Shown: piece by piece, positions 28,027 through 34,953 of the stretch | How positions within the stretch are numbered: the stretch's first letter is position 1 | Layout: each line of letters starts with the position of its first letter | Source: Brevibacterium ihuae | GTDB lineage: Bacteria; Actinomycetota; Actinomycetes; Actinomycetales; Brevibacteriaceae | NCBI RefSeq assembly: GCF_900184225.1 | Contig: NZ_FXWZ01000003.1 | Coordinates: 1,801,684-1,865,683, forward strand | DNA: 64,000 nucleotides | Direction: 5' to 3' | The notes under the pieces: model-generated | Databases searched by the model: none | What the model saw: the letters and a program-made list of their open reading frames with translations, nothing else | Told to the model about the DNA's origin: nothing | Translations under genes and position numbers: made by a program

Positions 28027-28628
28027 TGTCAGACGACGACGCGGCGCCGGCGACCCGCGCGGATGCGAGCGGGCTCGGCATCCGGCGCCTGCGCTGGTGG
28101 GACGTCCCTGCCGTGGCCGCGCTCGACTCCGCGGTGTTCGGCGCCGACGCGTGGACCGCGGAGTTCTACTGGGCCGCGCTCGCCGCACCCGGGCAGTCCT
28201 TCGTCGTCATCGACGCCGACCCCGGACCGGATGACGGCGCGGACGACCCGGGCGCGCGCGCAGGCATCGACCCTGCAGGCTCCGACACCGGACGCGGCTC
28301 CGGCCCTGCGCGGCCCGGCGACCCCGCCGCCCCCGACCCCGCCGACACTGTCCTCGGCTTCGCCGGGCTCGGCGTCTCCGGCCCCCAGGCCGACGTGCTC
28401 ACCCTCGCCTCCCATCCACGGGCGCGCGGGAGGGGGATCGGCCAGGCGCTCCTCGGCCACCTCCTCGGCTCCGCACGCGCCGCCGGGTGCGAGGCCATCC
28501 ACCTCGACGTCCGGAGCGACAACCACGTCGCACTCGGCCTCTACACCGCGCACGGCTTCACCGAGATCGGGCGCCGCACCGGCTACTACACGGGAGCCGA
28601 CGCCGTCGTCATGCGCGCGTTCCTGTGA
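28026..28628 (+). CDS. rimI: Ribosomal protein S18-alanine N-acetyltransferase (GNAT)
   Basis: Encodes 200 residues. The GNAT fold is clear: IRRLRWWDVPAVAALDSAVFG at the N-terminus, LTLASHPRARGRGIGQALLGHLL for acetyl-CoA binding, and LDVRSDNHVALGLYTAHGF then IGRRTGYY at the C-terminus, which is the RimI pattern. RimI acetylates the N-terminus of ribosomal protein S18. A 45-residue low-complexity insert (about 64-108, Asp/Gly/Pro/Ala) sits between strands 3 and 4, unusual for the family. The position directly after tsaB is the standard actinobacterial arrangement and supports the name. Confidence 0.88.
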   Translation: MSDDDAAPATRADASGLGIRRLRWWDVPAVAALDSAVFGADAWTAEFYWAALAAPGQSFVVIDADPGPDDGADDPGARAGIDPAGSDTGRGSGPARPGDPAAPDPADTVLGFAGLGVSGPQADVLTLASHPRARGRGIGQALLGHLLGSARAAGCEAIHLDVRSDNHVALGLYTAHGFTEIGRRTGYYTGADAVVMRAFL

Positions 28629-28665
28629 ACCGCGCGCCCACAGGGCCGCTTGATAGCCTGGGAGC

Positions 28666-29607
28666 ATGACTCTCACCCCTCTCGCGGACACCGACCTCCG
28701 CATCCATCCCCTCAACCTCGGCGGAAACCCCTTCGGCTGGGGTGCGGACCGGGAGATGAGCTTCGCGGTCCTCGACGCCTACGCCGCGGCCGGCGGCAAC
28801 TTCATCGACACCGCGGACATGTACTCGTGCTGGGTCGAGGGCAACTCCGGCGGTGAGAGCGAGGAGATCATCGGCGCGTGGATGGCCGAGCGCGGCAACC
28901 GCGACGACATGGTCATCGCGACCAAGGTCGGGATGCTCGACGGGCGGGCCACCCTCGACCCCGCGAACATCCGCTCCTGCGTCGAGGACTCCCTGCGCCG
29001 CTTGCAGACCGACCGGATCGACCTCTACTACGCCCACCAGGACGACCCCGACGCCGACCAGACCGCCGTCGCGGAGACCTTCGACGCCCTCGTCCGCGAT
29101 GGGAGCGTGCGGTACCTCGGCGCCTCGAACTTCTCTCTCGACCGGTTGCGGAGCGCCCAGGACATCGCCCGGGAGAACGGACTCGCCTCCTACCGGGTCG
29201 TGCAGAACCGCTACAACCTCGTGTCCCGCGAGGCCTACCCGGCGGAGTACCAGGACTACCTCCGCGAGCAGGGCATGGCCATGCTGCCGTTCGCCTCGCT
29301 CGCCTCCGGGTTCCTCACCGGCAAGCACATCCCGGGATCGAAGGTCGACTCGGTGCGCGGCGGCGCCGTCGCGAAGTACCTCGAGGACCCGCGCGCCACG
29401 GAGGCGCTCGGCGTGGTCCAGGAGATCGCCTGCGACCACGTCGCGAAGACAACGGCGGTTGCGCTCGCGTGGCAGCTCAGCCACGACACCATCCCCTCGA
29501 CCATCGCCTCGGCCCGCACGCCCGACCAGCTCGACGACCTGTTCGCCGGGACCGCGCTCGAGCTCTCGGCCGAGGAGATCGACCGGCTGAGCGCCGTGTG
29601 GTCGTGA
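28666..29607 (+). CDS. Aldo/keto reductase
   Basis: Encodes 313 residues of the NADPH-dependent aldo/keto reductase superfamily, TIM-barrel type. The catalytic tetrad is visible as Asp48, Tyr53 (FIDTADMYSCW), Lys87 (IATKVGM) and His124 (YYAHQDD). The C-terminal half contains the cofactor-binding features ALAWQLSHDTIPSTIASARTP. This subgroup reduces aldehydes, ketones or sugars; the substrate cannot be told. It starts at ATG 28666, with GGGAG just upstream and TAGCCT possibly as a -10 box. Together with the following SRPBCC gene it separates rimI from tsaD, which are usually adjacent. Confidence 0.92.
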   Translation: MTLTPLADTDLRIHPLNLGGNPFGWGADREMSFAVLDAYAAAGGNFIDTADMYSCWVEGNSGGESEEIIGAWMAERGNRDDMVIATKVGMLDGRATLDPANIRSCVEDSLRRLQTDRIDLYYAHQDDPDADQTAVAETFDALVRDGSVRYLGASNFSLDRLRSAQDIARENGLASYRVVQNRYNLVSREAYPAEYQDYLREQGMAMLPFASLASGFLTGKHIPGSKVDSVRGGAVAKYLEDPRATEALGVVQEIACDHVAKTTAVALAWQLSHDTIPSTIASARTPDQLDDLFAGTALELSAEEIDRLSAVWS

Positions 29608-29623
29608 GAAGGGGACGGACAGC

Positions 29624-30274
29624 ATGAACGGACACGACAGCGTCATCGACGCCTCGCTCATCAGCTGGGAATCGGGCACCGACCTCGTCCTCGACACCGT
29701 GGTGAGCGCCGGACCGAGCGAGGTCTGGCGGGTCATCGCCCATCCCGAGGCGTGCGAGGAGTGGTTCGCACCCTTCACCCTCATCGGCGAGGACCGCGTG
29801 CGCTTCAGCCTCGGGGACGACGACCCGGAAAGTGGCGACGACGACCCGGAGAGCGGGGACGACGGCCTGGACAGCGGGGACAACGATGCCCTCGGTGCCG
29901 ATGATGCGGCCGACGGCGCGGATCGCGGTGACCTCGAGGCGGAGATCCTCGACTGGGCGGAGGACTCTCACGTGCTCCTCGAGTTCGCCGCCCTCGGCCG
30001 CCTCGGCATCTCGCTGCGACCGGGCGACGCCGGGACCCGCGTCACCCTGACCTGCACCTTCGACACCGCCGCCGAGGCCGCGGAGATCCTGCCCGAGGTC
30101 GGACCGGTGTGGGACACCCATCTGCGTCTGCTCCGCGAAGCGGTCGGTGAACCGCCCTCCGACGTGCCCGAGGGCGAGCTCACCGGCCGGTACGAGCGCC
30201 TCGCCGACCAGGCCCGGCGCGAAGCCGAATCGGGCGGGGACGAGGCGACCGAGGATTCCGCCGATGGCCGGTGA
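29624..30274 (+). CDS. SRPBCC-fold (AHSA1-like) protein with an acidic repeat insert
   Basis: Encodes 216 residues. The ends match the SRPBCC/AHSA1 lipid-binding fold: [29 protein letters not shown] at the start and [30 protein letters not shown] at the end. In the middle, about residues 65-100 are an acidic repeat (units like [21 protein letters not shown] encoded by a 24-bp DNA repeat) that interrupts the fold. Members are ligand-binding or co-chaperone-like proteins of mostly unknown role. It begins 16 bp after the aldo/keto reductase, and its 3' end overlaps the tsaD start by 11 bp. Confidence 0.75.
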   Translation: MNGHDSVIDASLISWESGTDLVLDTVVSAGPSEVWRVIAHPEACEEWFAPFTLIGEDRVRFSLGDDDPESGDDDPESGDDGLDSGDNDALGADDAADGADRGDLEAEILDWAEDSHVLLEFAALGRLGISLRPGDAGTRVTLTCTFDTAAEAAEILPEVGPVWDTHLRLLREAVGEPPSDVPEGELTGRYERLADQARREAESGGDEATEDSADGR

Positions 30275-31361
30275 CGCCGGCCCGCTCGTCCTCGGCATCG
30301 AGTCCTCGTGCGACGAGACCGGGGTCGGGATCGTGCGCGGACGGACCCTGCTGACGAACACCGTGGCCTCGTCGATGGACGAGCACGTGCGATTCGGCGG
30401 CGTCGTCCCCGAGGTCGCGAGCCGTGCCCACGTGCAGGCGATCGGCCCGGCCGTGTCCCGTGCGCTCGCCGAGGCCGGGGTCGGCATCGCCGACCTCGAT
30501 GCGATCGCCGTGACCGCCGGCCCCGGGCTCTCCGGCGCGCTCCTCGTCGGCGTCTCCGCGGCGAAGGGACTCGCCGCGGCCACCGGGCTCCCGCTCTACG
30601 GCATCAACCACCTCGCCGCCCATGTCGCCGTCGACCTCGTCGCCGAGGACTCGCCCGGGCTCCGCACCCCGACCATCGCGCTCCTCGTGTCCGGCGGCCA
30701 CACCGAGATCCTCCGGATCGGCGACATCGTCGACGACATCGAGCTCCTCGGCGCCACCATCGACGACGCCGCTGGCGAGGCCTTCGACAAGACCGCTCGG
30801 CTCCTCGGGCTGAGCTATCCGGGCGGGCCGAACATCTCCCGCGCCGCCGCCGGAGCGCTCGACGGCAGCGGGGTGCCCGGTGATCCCGCCGCCGTGCGCT
30901 TCCCGCGCGGGCTGAGCACCGCGCCCGACCTCCGCGATCCCGAGCGCCGGTACGCGTTCTCCTTCTCGGGGCTCAAGACTGCGGCGCTGCGCTTCGTCAC
31001 CGCGTACGAAGCGGAGACGGGTGACCAGAGCATCCGGCTCGCCGACGTCGCGGCGAGCTTCGAGGAGGCCGTCGTCGACGTGCTCGTCGCCAAGACCCTC
31101 CTCGCCTGCGCGGACACCGGGATCGACCACGTCCTGCTCGGCGGCGGGGTGGCGGCGAACGCCCGCCTGCGTGATCGCCTGGCCGAGCGCTGCGCCGCGC
31201 AGGGCGTCACCCTGCGCGTCCCGCCGCTCGCGCTCTGCACCGACAACGGCGCAATGGTCGCCGCGCTCGGTGCGGAGATCGTCTCCCGCGGCATCGCCCC
31301 CTCGCCGTTCGACTTCGGCGTCACCTCGTCCCTGGAGGCCCATGATGTCCTCATCGCCTGA
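30264..31361 (+). CDS. tsaD: tRNA N6-adenosine threonylcarbamoyltransferase TsaD
   Basis: Encodes 365 residues of the ASKHA-type enzyme that transfers threonylcarbamoyl to A37 of tRNA. Metal ligands His116 and His120 are in GINHLAAH, and the third lies in [11 protein letters not shown]. Other family blocks: [67 protein letters not shown]. It works with TsaB and TsaE encoded at 26660-28026. ATG 30264 is chosen because the family N-terminus begins there. It overlaps the SRPBCC gene upstream and the NUDIX gene downstream. Confidence 0.96.
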   Translation: MAGDAGPLVLGIESSCDETGVGIVRGRTLLTNTVASSMDEHVRFGGVVPEVASRAHVQAIGPAVSRALAEAGVGIADLDAIAVTAGPGLSGALLVGVSAAKGLAAATGLPLYGINHLAAHVAVDLVAEDSPGLRTPTIALLVSGGHTEILRIGDIVDDIELLGATIDDAAGEAFDKTARLLGLSYPGGPNISRAAAGALDGSGVPGDPAAVRFPRGLSTAPDLRDPERRYAFSFSGLKTAALRFVTAYEAETGDQSIRLADVAASFEEAVVDVLVAKTLLACADTGIDHVLLGGGVAANARLRDRLAERCAAQGVTLRVPPLALCTDNGAMVAALGAEIVSRGIAPSPFDFGVTSSLEAHDVLIA

Positions 31362-31875
31362 CACCCCGGACCTCGGCGTCCCCGCCGACCGGCCGGTGCC
31401 GCCGCGCCGTCACCGTCGCTCGGGCGACGGTTGGGTGGAGACGCCCGACGGCCGGTTCTGGGGGAAGTTCGGCGCCGCCGGGCTGCTCATCCACGATCCC
31501 GAGCGCGGCGTCCTGCTCCAGCACCGCGTCGCATGGTCGGCCGAGGGCGGCACCTGGGGCATCCCCGGGGGAGCGATCGACGCCGGGGAGACCGCGCTCG
31601 CGGGCGCGATCCGCGAATGCCACGAGGAGGCCGGCGTGCCCGCGCTCGACGGCACCGGGGTCGAGGTGCTCGACACCCACGTGCTCGAGAAGCAGGGCTG
31701 GAGCTACACGACGGTGATCGCGCGGGCGACCACCCGGCTCGAGGAGTTCGTCAACGACGTCGAGAGCGTCGAGCTCGCCTGGGTCCCGCTCGCCGAGGTC
31801 GAGGACTACCTCCTCCACCCCGGGTTCGAGAACGCCTGGCCCCACCTGCGGTCAGTGCTCGAACGCACCGCATAG
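31345..31875 (+). CDS. NUDIX hydrolase
   Basis: Encodes 176 residues. The NUDIX box (GX5EX7REXXEEXG) is at residues 76-98: [23 protein letters not shown], given here in pattern only. NUDIX enzymes hydrolyse nucleoside diphosphates linked to another moiety; this one could be a housecleaning hydrolase, but its substrate is not evident. A neighbouring ATG at 31342 is possible; 31345 is better spaced from TGGAGG at 31333-31338. Its 5' end overlaps tsaD. Downstream lie 19-bp tandem repeats and then the left end of the composite transposon. Confidence 0.88.
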   Translation: MSSSPDTPDLGVPADRPVPPRRHRRSGDGWVETPDGRFWGKFGAAGLLIHDPERGVLLQHRVAWSAEGGTWGIPGGAIDAGETALAGAIRECHEEAGVPALDGTGVEVLDTHVLEKQGWSYTTVIARATTRLEEFVNDVESVELAWVPLAEVEDYLLHPGFENAWPHLRSVLERTA

Positions 31876-32037
31876 CTCCGCTGAGGCAGGTGCCGGCCGG
31901 GCCCTGGGTCGAGGGTCCGATCCGCGCTGAGGTTCCGATCAGCCGCCGAGGTTCCGATCCGCCCCTGAGGTGTCGATCGAGTACGCTTCCGCCGCGGAAT
32001 CCGCACTGGAACGAAACGTCAGCACAGCAGCGAAACC
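31876..32037. repeat. Repeat-rich spacer left of the composite transposon
   Basis: No gene. A spaced repeat of GAGGTTCCGATC begins at 31911, 31929, 31948 and 31967 (period 18-19 bp). A second 19-bp unit, CGAAACGTCAGCACAGCAG, occupies 32012-32030 and continues beyond the transposon at 36394-36450. Confidence 0.75.
32030..32037. repeat. 8-bp target duplication, left of composite transposon
   Basis: GCGAAACC, identical to 36393-36400 at the far end. Eight base pairs is the duplication length of ISL3-family elements. Confidence 0.88.
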
Positions 32038-32203
32038 GGCTCTTGCCAGATGAGGGTGTAGGTCGGCCGGGCGCGTCGGTCCGCAGATAGACGTCGAGAT
32101 CTCCCGACGATGGAGGTTCCTACACCATCCATCCGAAAGACCTCGACGTGTCCGACGCTACCCCGCCGGCCGGCTTCGGCCGCCCTGACCCGACCGCCTT
32201 CGC
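32038..32203 (+). mobile_element. ISL3-family left-end remnant
   Basis: These 166 bp match the left end of the intact element at 34954-35119 with about 8 mismatches, starting with the terminal repeat GGCTCTTGCCAGATGAGGG. They include the first 45 or so codons of the transposase and then stop abruptly. A 13-bp match to the right terminal repeat, inverted (CTCATCCCAATCG), follows at 32206-32218. Confidence 0.85.
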
Positions 32204-32431
32204 GTCTCATCCCAATCGACCCTGATCGGGTCTGCTGATCCTCTCGACGAGAACGCAGCGACATCACAGCCACCCAACCCCGACCGTCCGCGAAGCCGGG
32301 ACACGTCACATGGCCTGTGCTGCGGGCGCGTCGAGTGGGTCGTCCAGGGGCGACGCAGGAGCGTCGACGCGACGTGCTGAGAGGTGGTTCCAGTCGAGCA
32401 CTAGCACACCGGCTACAGGCATTGCGATAGG
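32204..32431. other. Gene-free junction after the ISL3 remnant
   Basis: About 230 bp between the IS remnant and the stop of the regulator gene. Apart from the 13-bp terminal-repeat match at 32206-32218 nothing recognisable is seen. Confidence 0.5.
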
Positions 32432-33373
32432 TCAGGAACGGCGTCGCTCCCTGCGCAGGAGGGAGCGCAGAGTCTCGGCGTTCGCGTAGCCGACCCGTAG
32501 CGCGATCTCGGCGGAGGTGAGGTCCGTGGTTGCTGAGAGGTGCCGAGCTCGTTCGATGCGAAGCCGTTGGACGAAGCCGAGCGGAGTAAGGTTGAGCGCC
32601 GCACGGACTCGTCGTTCGAGGGTACGCCGGCTGGTGCCGAGCGACTGCGCGACGAAGGCGACGTTGAACGGTTCGTCCAGGCGGGCGCGCACGAAGCGTT
32701 CGAACTCGACGACGATCGGGTCCTCGTGCCGGAGATGTTCGTAGGCGACGAAGGCCGCCTGCGACGGGCGCTCGTCGATGATGAGGAGCTTGGCGACATG
32801 TTGGGCCAGGTCGGGGCTGATCGATCGCACGAGTGAGAGCGCGAGGTCGATGTGGGCGAACGCGGCGCCGGCGGTGACGAGGTTCCCGTCGGCCACGACC
32901 ATGGTGTCGAGATCGAGGGCGACGGTCGGATAGCGCTTCAGGAACTCCGGCCCCAGGAACCAGCTGGTCGTCGCCCTCCGATGATGCATCCGTCCGGTCT
33001 CGGCGACGGCGAACACGCCGGTGCACGCCGCGGCGATCCGGGTGGTCGCCTCGTCGAGGCGCCCGAGCGAGGCGATGACCGAACGAGCATCTCGGCTCTG
33101 GAGGGCGTCGTTGGTAGCGGCGGCCGTGAGGGTTCCAAGCGCAGGGACGACGACCACGTCGAACTCTCTGGACTCCGACAGCGGGTGGTCCACCGACAGG
33201 GTCATCGATGCCGTCGTGGTCACTCGCCGTTTCGGTCCGAGGATGGCGAGTTCGATCGGGTCGATCCGCGGGTCGACATCGCCGCGGGCTCCGTCTGCCA
33301 CCCGCACGATGTCGATGATCGACGCGATAGCCGAACCGAAGCAGCCGTCGATCGCGATCAGTCCGATACGCAT
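32432..33373 (-). CDS. GlxA-family transcriptional regulator (DJ-1/PfpI domain plus AraC-type HTH)
   Basis: Encodes 313 residues. The N-terminal half (about 1-190; MRIGLIAIDGCFGSA, FDVVVVPALGTL, IAAACTGVFAVAETG) is a DJ-1/PfpI-like sensor domain. The C-terminal third (about 215-310; FNVAFVAQSLGTSRRTLERRV, LTSAEIALRVGYANAETLRSLLR) is an AraC-type double helix-turn-helix. Such proteins usually activate neighbouring catabolic or detoxification genes. It is transcribed away from the monooxygenase gene, and a perfect palindrome at 33394-33407 lies in the shared promoter region. The start is ATG 33373. Its lower GC in places and its location inside the composite transposon mark it as transferred cargo. 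Confidence 0.88.
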   Translation of the reverse strand: MRIGLIAIDGCFGSAIASIIDIVRVADGARGDVDPRIDPIELAILGPKRRVTTTASMTLSVDHPLSESREFDVVVVPALGTLTAAATNDALQSRDARSVIASLGRLDEATTRIAAACTGVFAVAETGRMHHRRATTSWFLGPEFLKRYPTVALDLDTMVVADGNLVTAGAAFAHIDLALSLVRSISPDLAQHVAKLLIIDERPSQAAFVAYEHLRHEDPIVVEFERFVRARLDEPFNVAFVAQSLGTSRRTLERRVRAALNLTPLGFVQRLRIERARHLSATTDLTSAEIALRVGYANAETLRSLLRRERRRS

Positions 33374-33393
33374 GACGTAAACAATAGCAATAC

Positions 33394-33407
33394 TGGCGTA
33401 TACGCCA
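33394..33407. promoter_or_regulatory. Candidate operator between the GlxA-type regulator and the monooxygenase gene
   Basis: TGGCGTATACGCCA is a perfect 14-bp palindrome in the divergent promoter region, 21 bp upstream of the regulator start and 73 bp upstream of the monooxygenase start. AraC-type regulators more often bind direct repeats, so this could serve another factor. Confidence 0.45.
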
Positions 33408-33480
33408 CTCCCCACCGGCCCTCGCTCGTCATACGCTGAACCTGTCCCACGAAGAACCCCGACACCGAGGAGAGCCCCTC

Positions 33481-33792
33481 ATGTCCACACCCGCATCACT
33501 TCCGTATGCCTTCGTCGCCAAGATCGTCGCGGCCGATGGACAGCACGACGCGGTCGCCGATCTGCTCGCCGGCGCTGTCGCACTCGCCAACGAAGAAGTA
33601 GGAACGATTGTCTGGTTCGCGGTCAGGACCCACGCCGACACCTTCTGGATCTTCGATGCATTCCCCGACGAGGCCGCTCGCGACGCCCACGCCAACGGCG
33701 CCATCGTCGCAGCCCTGACGGACAATCAGCACCTCCTCGGCGCAGCACCCGAGATCATGGCGGCCGACGTCCTCGCGTCCAAGCTCCCGTAG
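33481..33792 (+). CDS. ABM-domain monooxygenase (quinol monooxygenase-like)
   Basis: Encodes 103 residues, the size of single-domain antibiotic-biosynthesis-monooxygenase (ABM) proteins such as YgiN. The pattern VAKIVAADGQHDAVADLLAG, then NEEVGTIVWFAVRTHADTFWIFDAFPDEAARDAHANG, fits the dimeric ferredoxin-like fold. These enzymes oxidise quinols or polycyclic substrates without a cofactor, though several are only binding proteins. ATG 33481 has GAGGAGA 9-15 bp upstream. The last 26 codons and the adjacent 3' DNA (33714-33806) are duplicated at 34415-34507. It is likely controlled by the divergent regulator. Confidence 0.82.
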   Translation: MSTPASLPYAFVAKIVAADGQHDAVADLLAGAVALANEEVGTIVWFAVRTHADTFWIFDAFPDEAARDAHANGAIVAALTDNQHLLGAAPEIMAADVLASKLP

Positions 33793-33806
33793 TCCGCCAA
33801 CGCACG
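33714..33806 (+). repeat. 93-bp direct repeat, copy within the ABM gene 3' end
   Basis: Matches 34415-34507 at 90 of 93 positions. It covers the last 26 codons, stop codon and 14 bp downstream of the monooxygenase gene. Confidence 0.9.
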
Positions 33807-33922
33807 TCCGCAACGCGAACACAACACGAGCGCTGTCGGTCACAAACTCAACAGGCAAACCAACGGGCGGCTCTGGAGCGGCTCGAGCCACAAAGCGCAC
33901 GCCACATTCGAAGGAGCAATTG

Positions 33923-34333
33923 ATGCCATCTATTCCTACATTGTCGTTGGACGACGCCAAACGTGTCATCGCGGCAGCAGAAGCTGAATCCAGCACGCAG
34001 GGCCAGCCCAGTAACATCGCCGTCGTCGATGCCGGCGGCAATCTCGTCGCTCACGTACGGATGGACGGAGCGTGGCTGGGCAGCATCGACATCTCGATCA
34101 ACAAAGCTTTCACGGCCCGAGCGTTCGACACAGCCACCAAAGACCTCGGCGACCTCGCCCAACCCGGTGAGCAGTTCTACGGCATCAACGCCTCCAACGA
34201 CGGTCGGGTGATGATCTTCGCCGGTGGCATCCCGCTCGAGCGCGACGGCCAGGTCGTCGGCGCCGTCGGCGTCAGCGGAGGAACCGGCGTCCAAGACCAG
34301 GCCGTCGCCGAAGCCGCCGCCAGCGCCTTCTGA
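33923..34333 (+). CDS. GlcG/HbpS-family heme-binding-like protein
   Basis: Encodes 136 residues of the GlcG/HbpS family (DUF336): LSLDDAKRVIAAAEAES, NIAVVDAGGNLVAHVRMDGAWLGS, INKAFTARAF, and MIFAGGIPLERDGQVVGAVGVSGGT near the C-terminus. Members include Streptomyces HbpS, which binds heme and senses redox stress, and GlcG of the glycolate locus; many others have no known role. There is no signal peptide here, so it is cytoplasmic. ATG 33923 has AAGGAG at 33911-33916. It follows the monooxygenase gene by 130 bp and is flanked on both sides by the 93-bp repeat. Confidence 0.87.
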   Translation: MPSIPTLSLDDAKRVIAAAEAESSTQGQPSNIAVVDAGGNLVAHVRMDGAWLGSIDISINKAFTARAFDTATKDLGDLAQPGEQFYGINASNDGRVMIFAGGIPLERDGQVVGAVGVSGGTGVQDQAVAEAAASAF

Positions 34334-34414
34334 GACCGACCCGCACCGAACCCGGCCCCCGGCCGGCACGGGGCTGGATGCGTGCGTCGTCGACGTAGAC
34401 GGTCACGGCTCGGA

Positions 34415-34507
34415 CCTGACGGCCAACCAGCACCTCCTCGGCGCAGCACCCGAGATCCTGGCGGCCGACGTCCTCGCGTCCAAGCTCCCGTAGTCCGCCA
34501 ACGCACG
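34415..34507 (+). repeat. 93-bp direct repeat, orphan copy (3' end of a lost ABM gene)
   Basis: Matches 33714-33806 with three substitutions. It encodes NQHLLGAAPEILAADVLASK plus a stop but lacks the front of the gene, so it is a remnant of a second monooxygenase copy. Confidence 0.88.
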
Positions 34508-34698
34508 AGACGATCGCGCCCCGCCGAGCCGTCGCCAGGTCGCGACGCAACGCCACGCTGCGTTGCCGAGCGGGGCGAGGCCTATCGACACACGGACAGG
34601 ATGCCGGCCGCGAGGGGTCCGTCGCAGAGGAGAGCGACGTCGGTGTCGGGCAGAGCCGTGAGGCCAGCGCACGCGCGACCACCAGAACCGAACCGCCT

Positions 34699-34733
34699 GT
34701 CGGAATCGAACCGACGACCTCATCACGTCGGCT
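34699..34733 (-). other. tRNA 3'-half-like remnant
   Basis: On the minus strand GTCGGTTCGATTCCGAC (34715-34699) forms a perfect T-arm with the invariant TTCGATT loop, preceded by AGGTC as in a tRNA variable region. No matching acceptor 5' half, D-arm or anticodon arm could be folded nearby. It is at most a tRNA fragment, for example left by an integrated element. Confidence 0.35.
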
Positions 34734-34953
34734 TTGCGTCTATCGCTTGATGCGCCCACTGGTCGAACGAGCCGCTGACCTGCGCAAACGCCGAGCGTGG
34801 GGGACGCCGCCATCCGGTGGTGACCGACGACGACCGACCAGTACCGACCGTTTCACCGGAGCTTGCGGCGGCGTCGAAGCCGAGCAAGCTCCATTCCTTT
34901 AGCTCACCGCGCCCTCCTCCTCGCCGGTCCCGTCATCGTCGAAGACGTTTCAG

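Larger units (their letters stand above)
34334..34953. other. 620-bp patch of gene debris inside the transposon
   Basis: No intact gene. Fragments seen: on the minus strand, about 34406 down to 34370, a short coding remnant (VTVYVDDARIQPR) resembling the start of DUF4031 proteins; the second 93-bp repeat copy (34415-34507); and a tRNA T-arm-like sequence (34699-34715, minus). The remaining bases to the left end of the intact IS are unrecognised. Confidence 0.55.

Noticed and set aside
32019-33026. 335-residue minus-strand open frame through the ISL3 remnant
   Set aside because: A frame running across the IS remnant and out of phase with the GlxA-type regulator; no homology.
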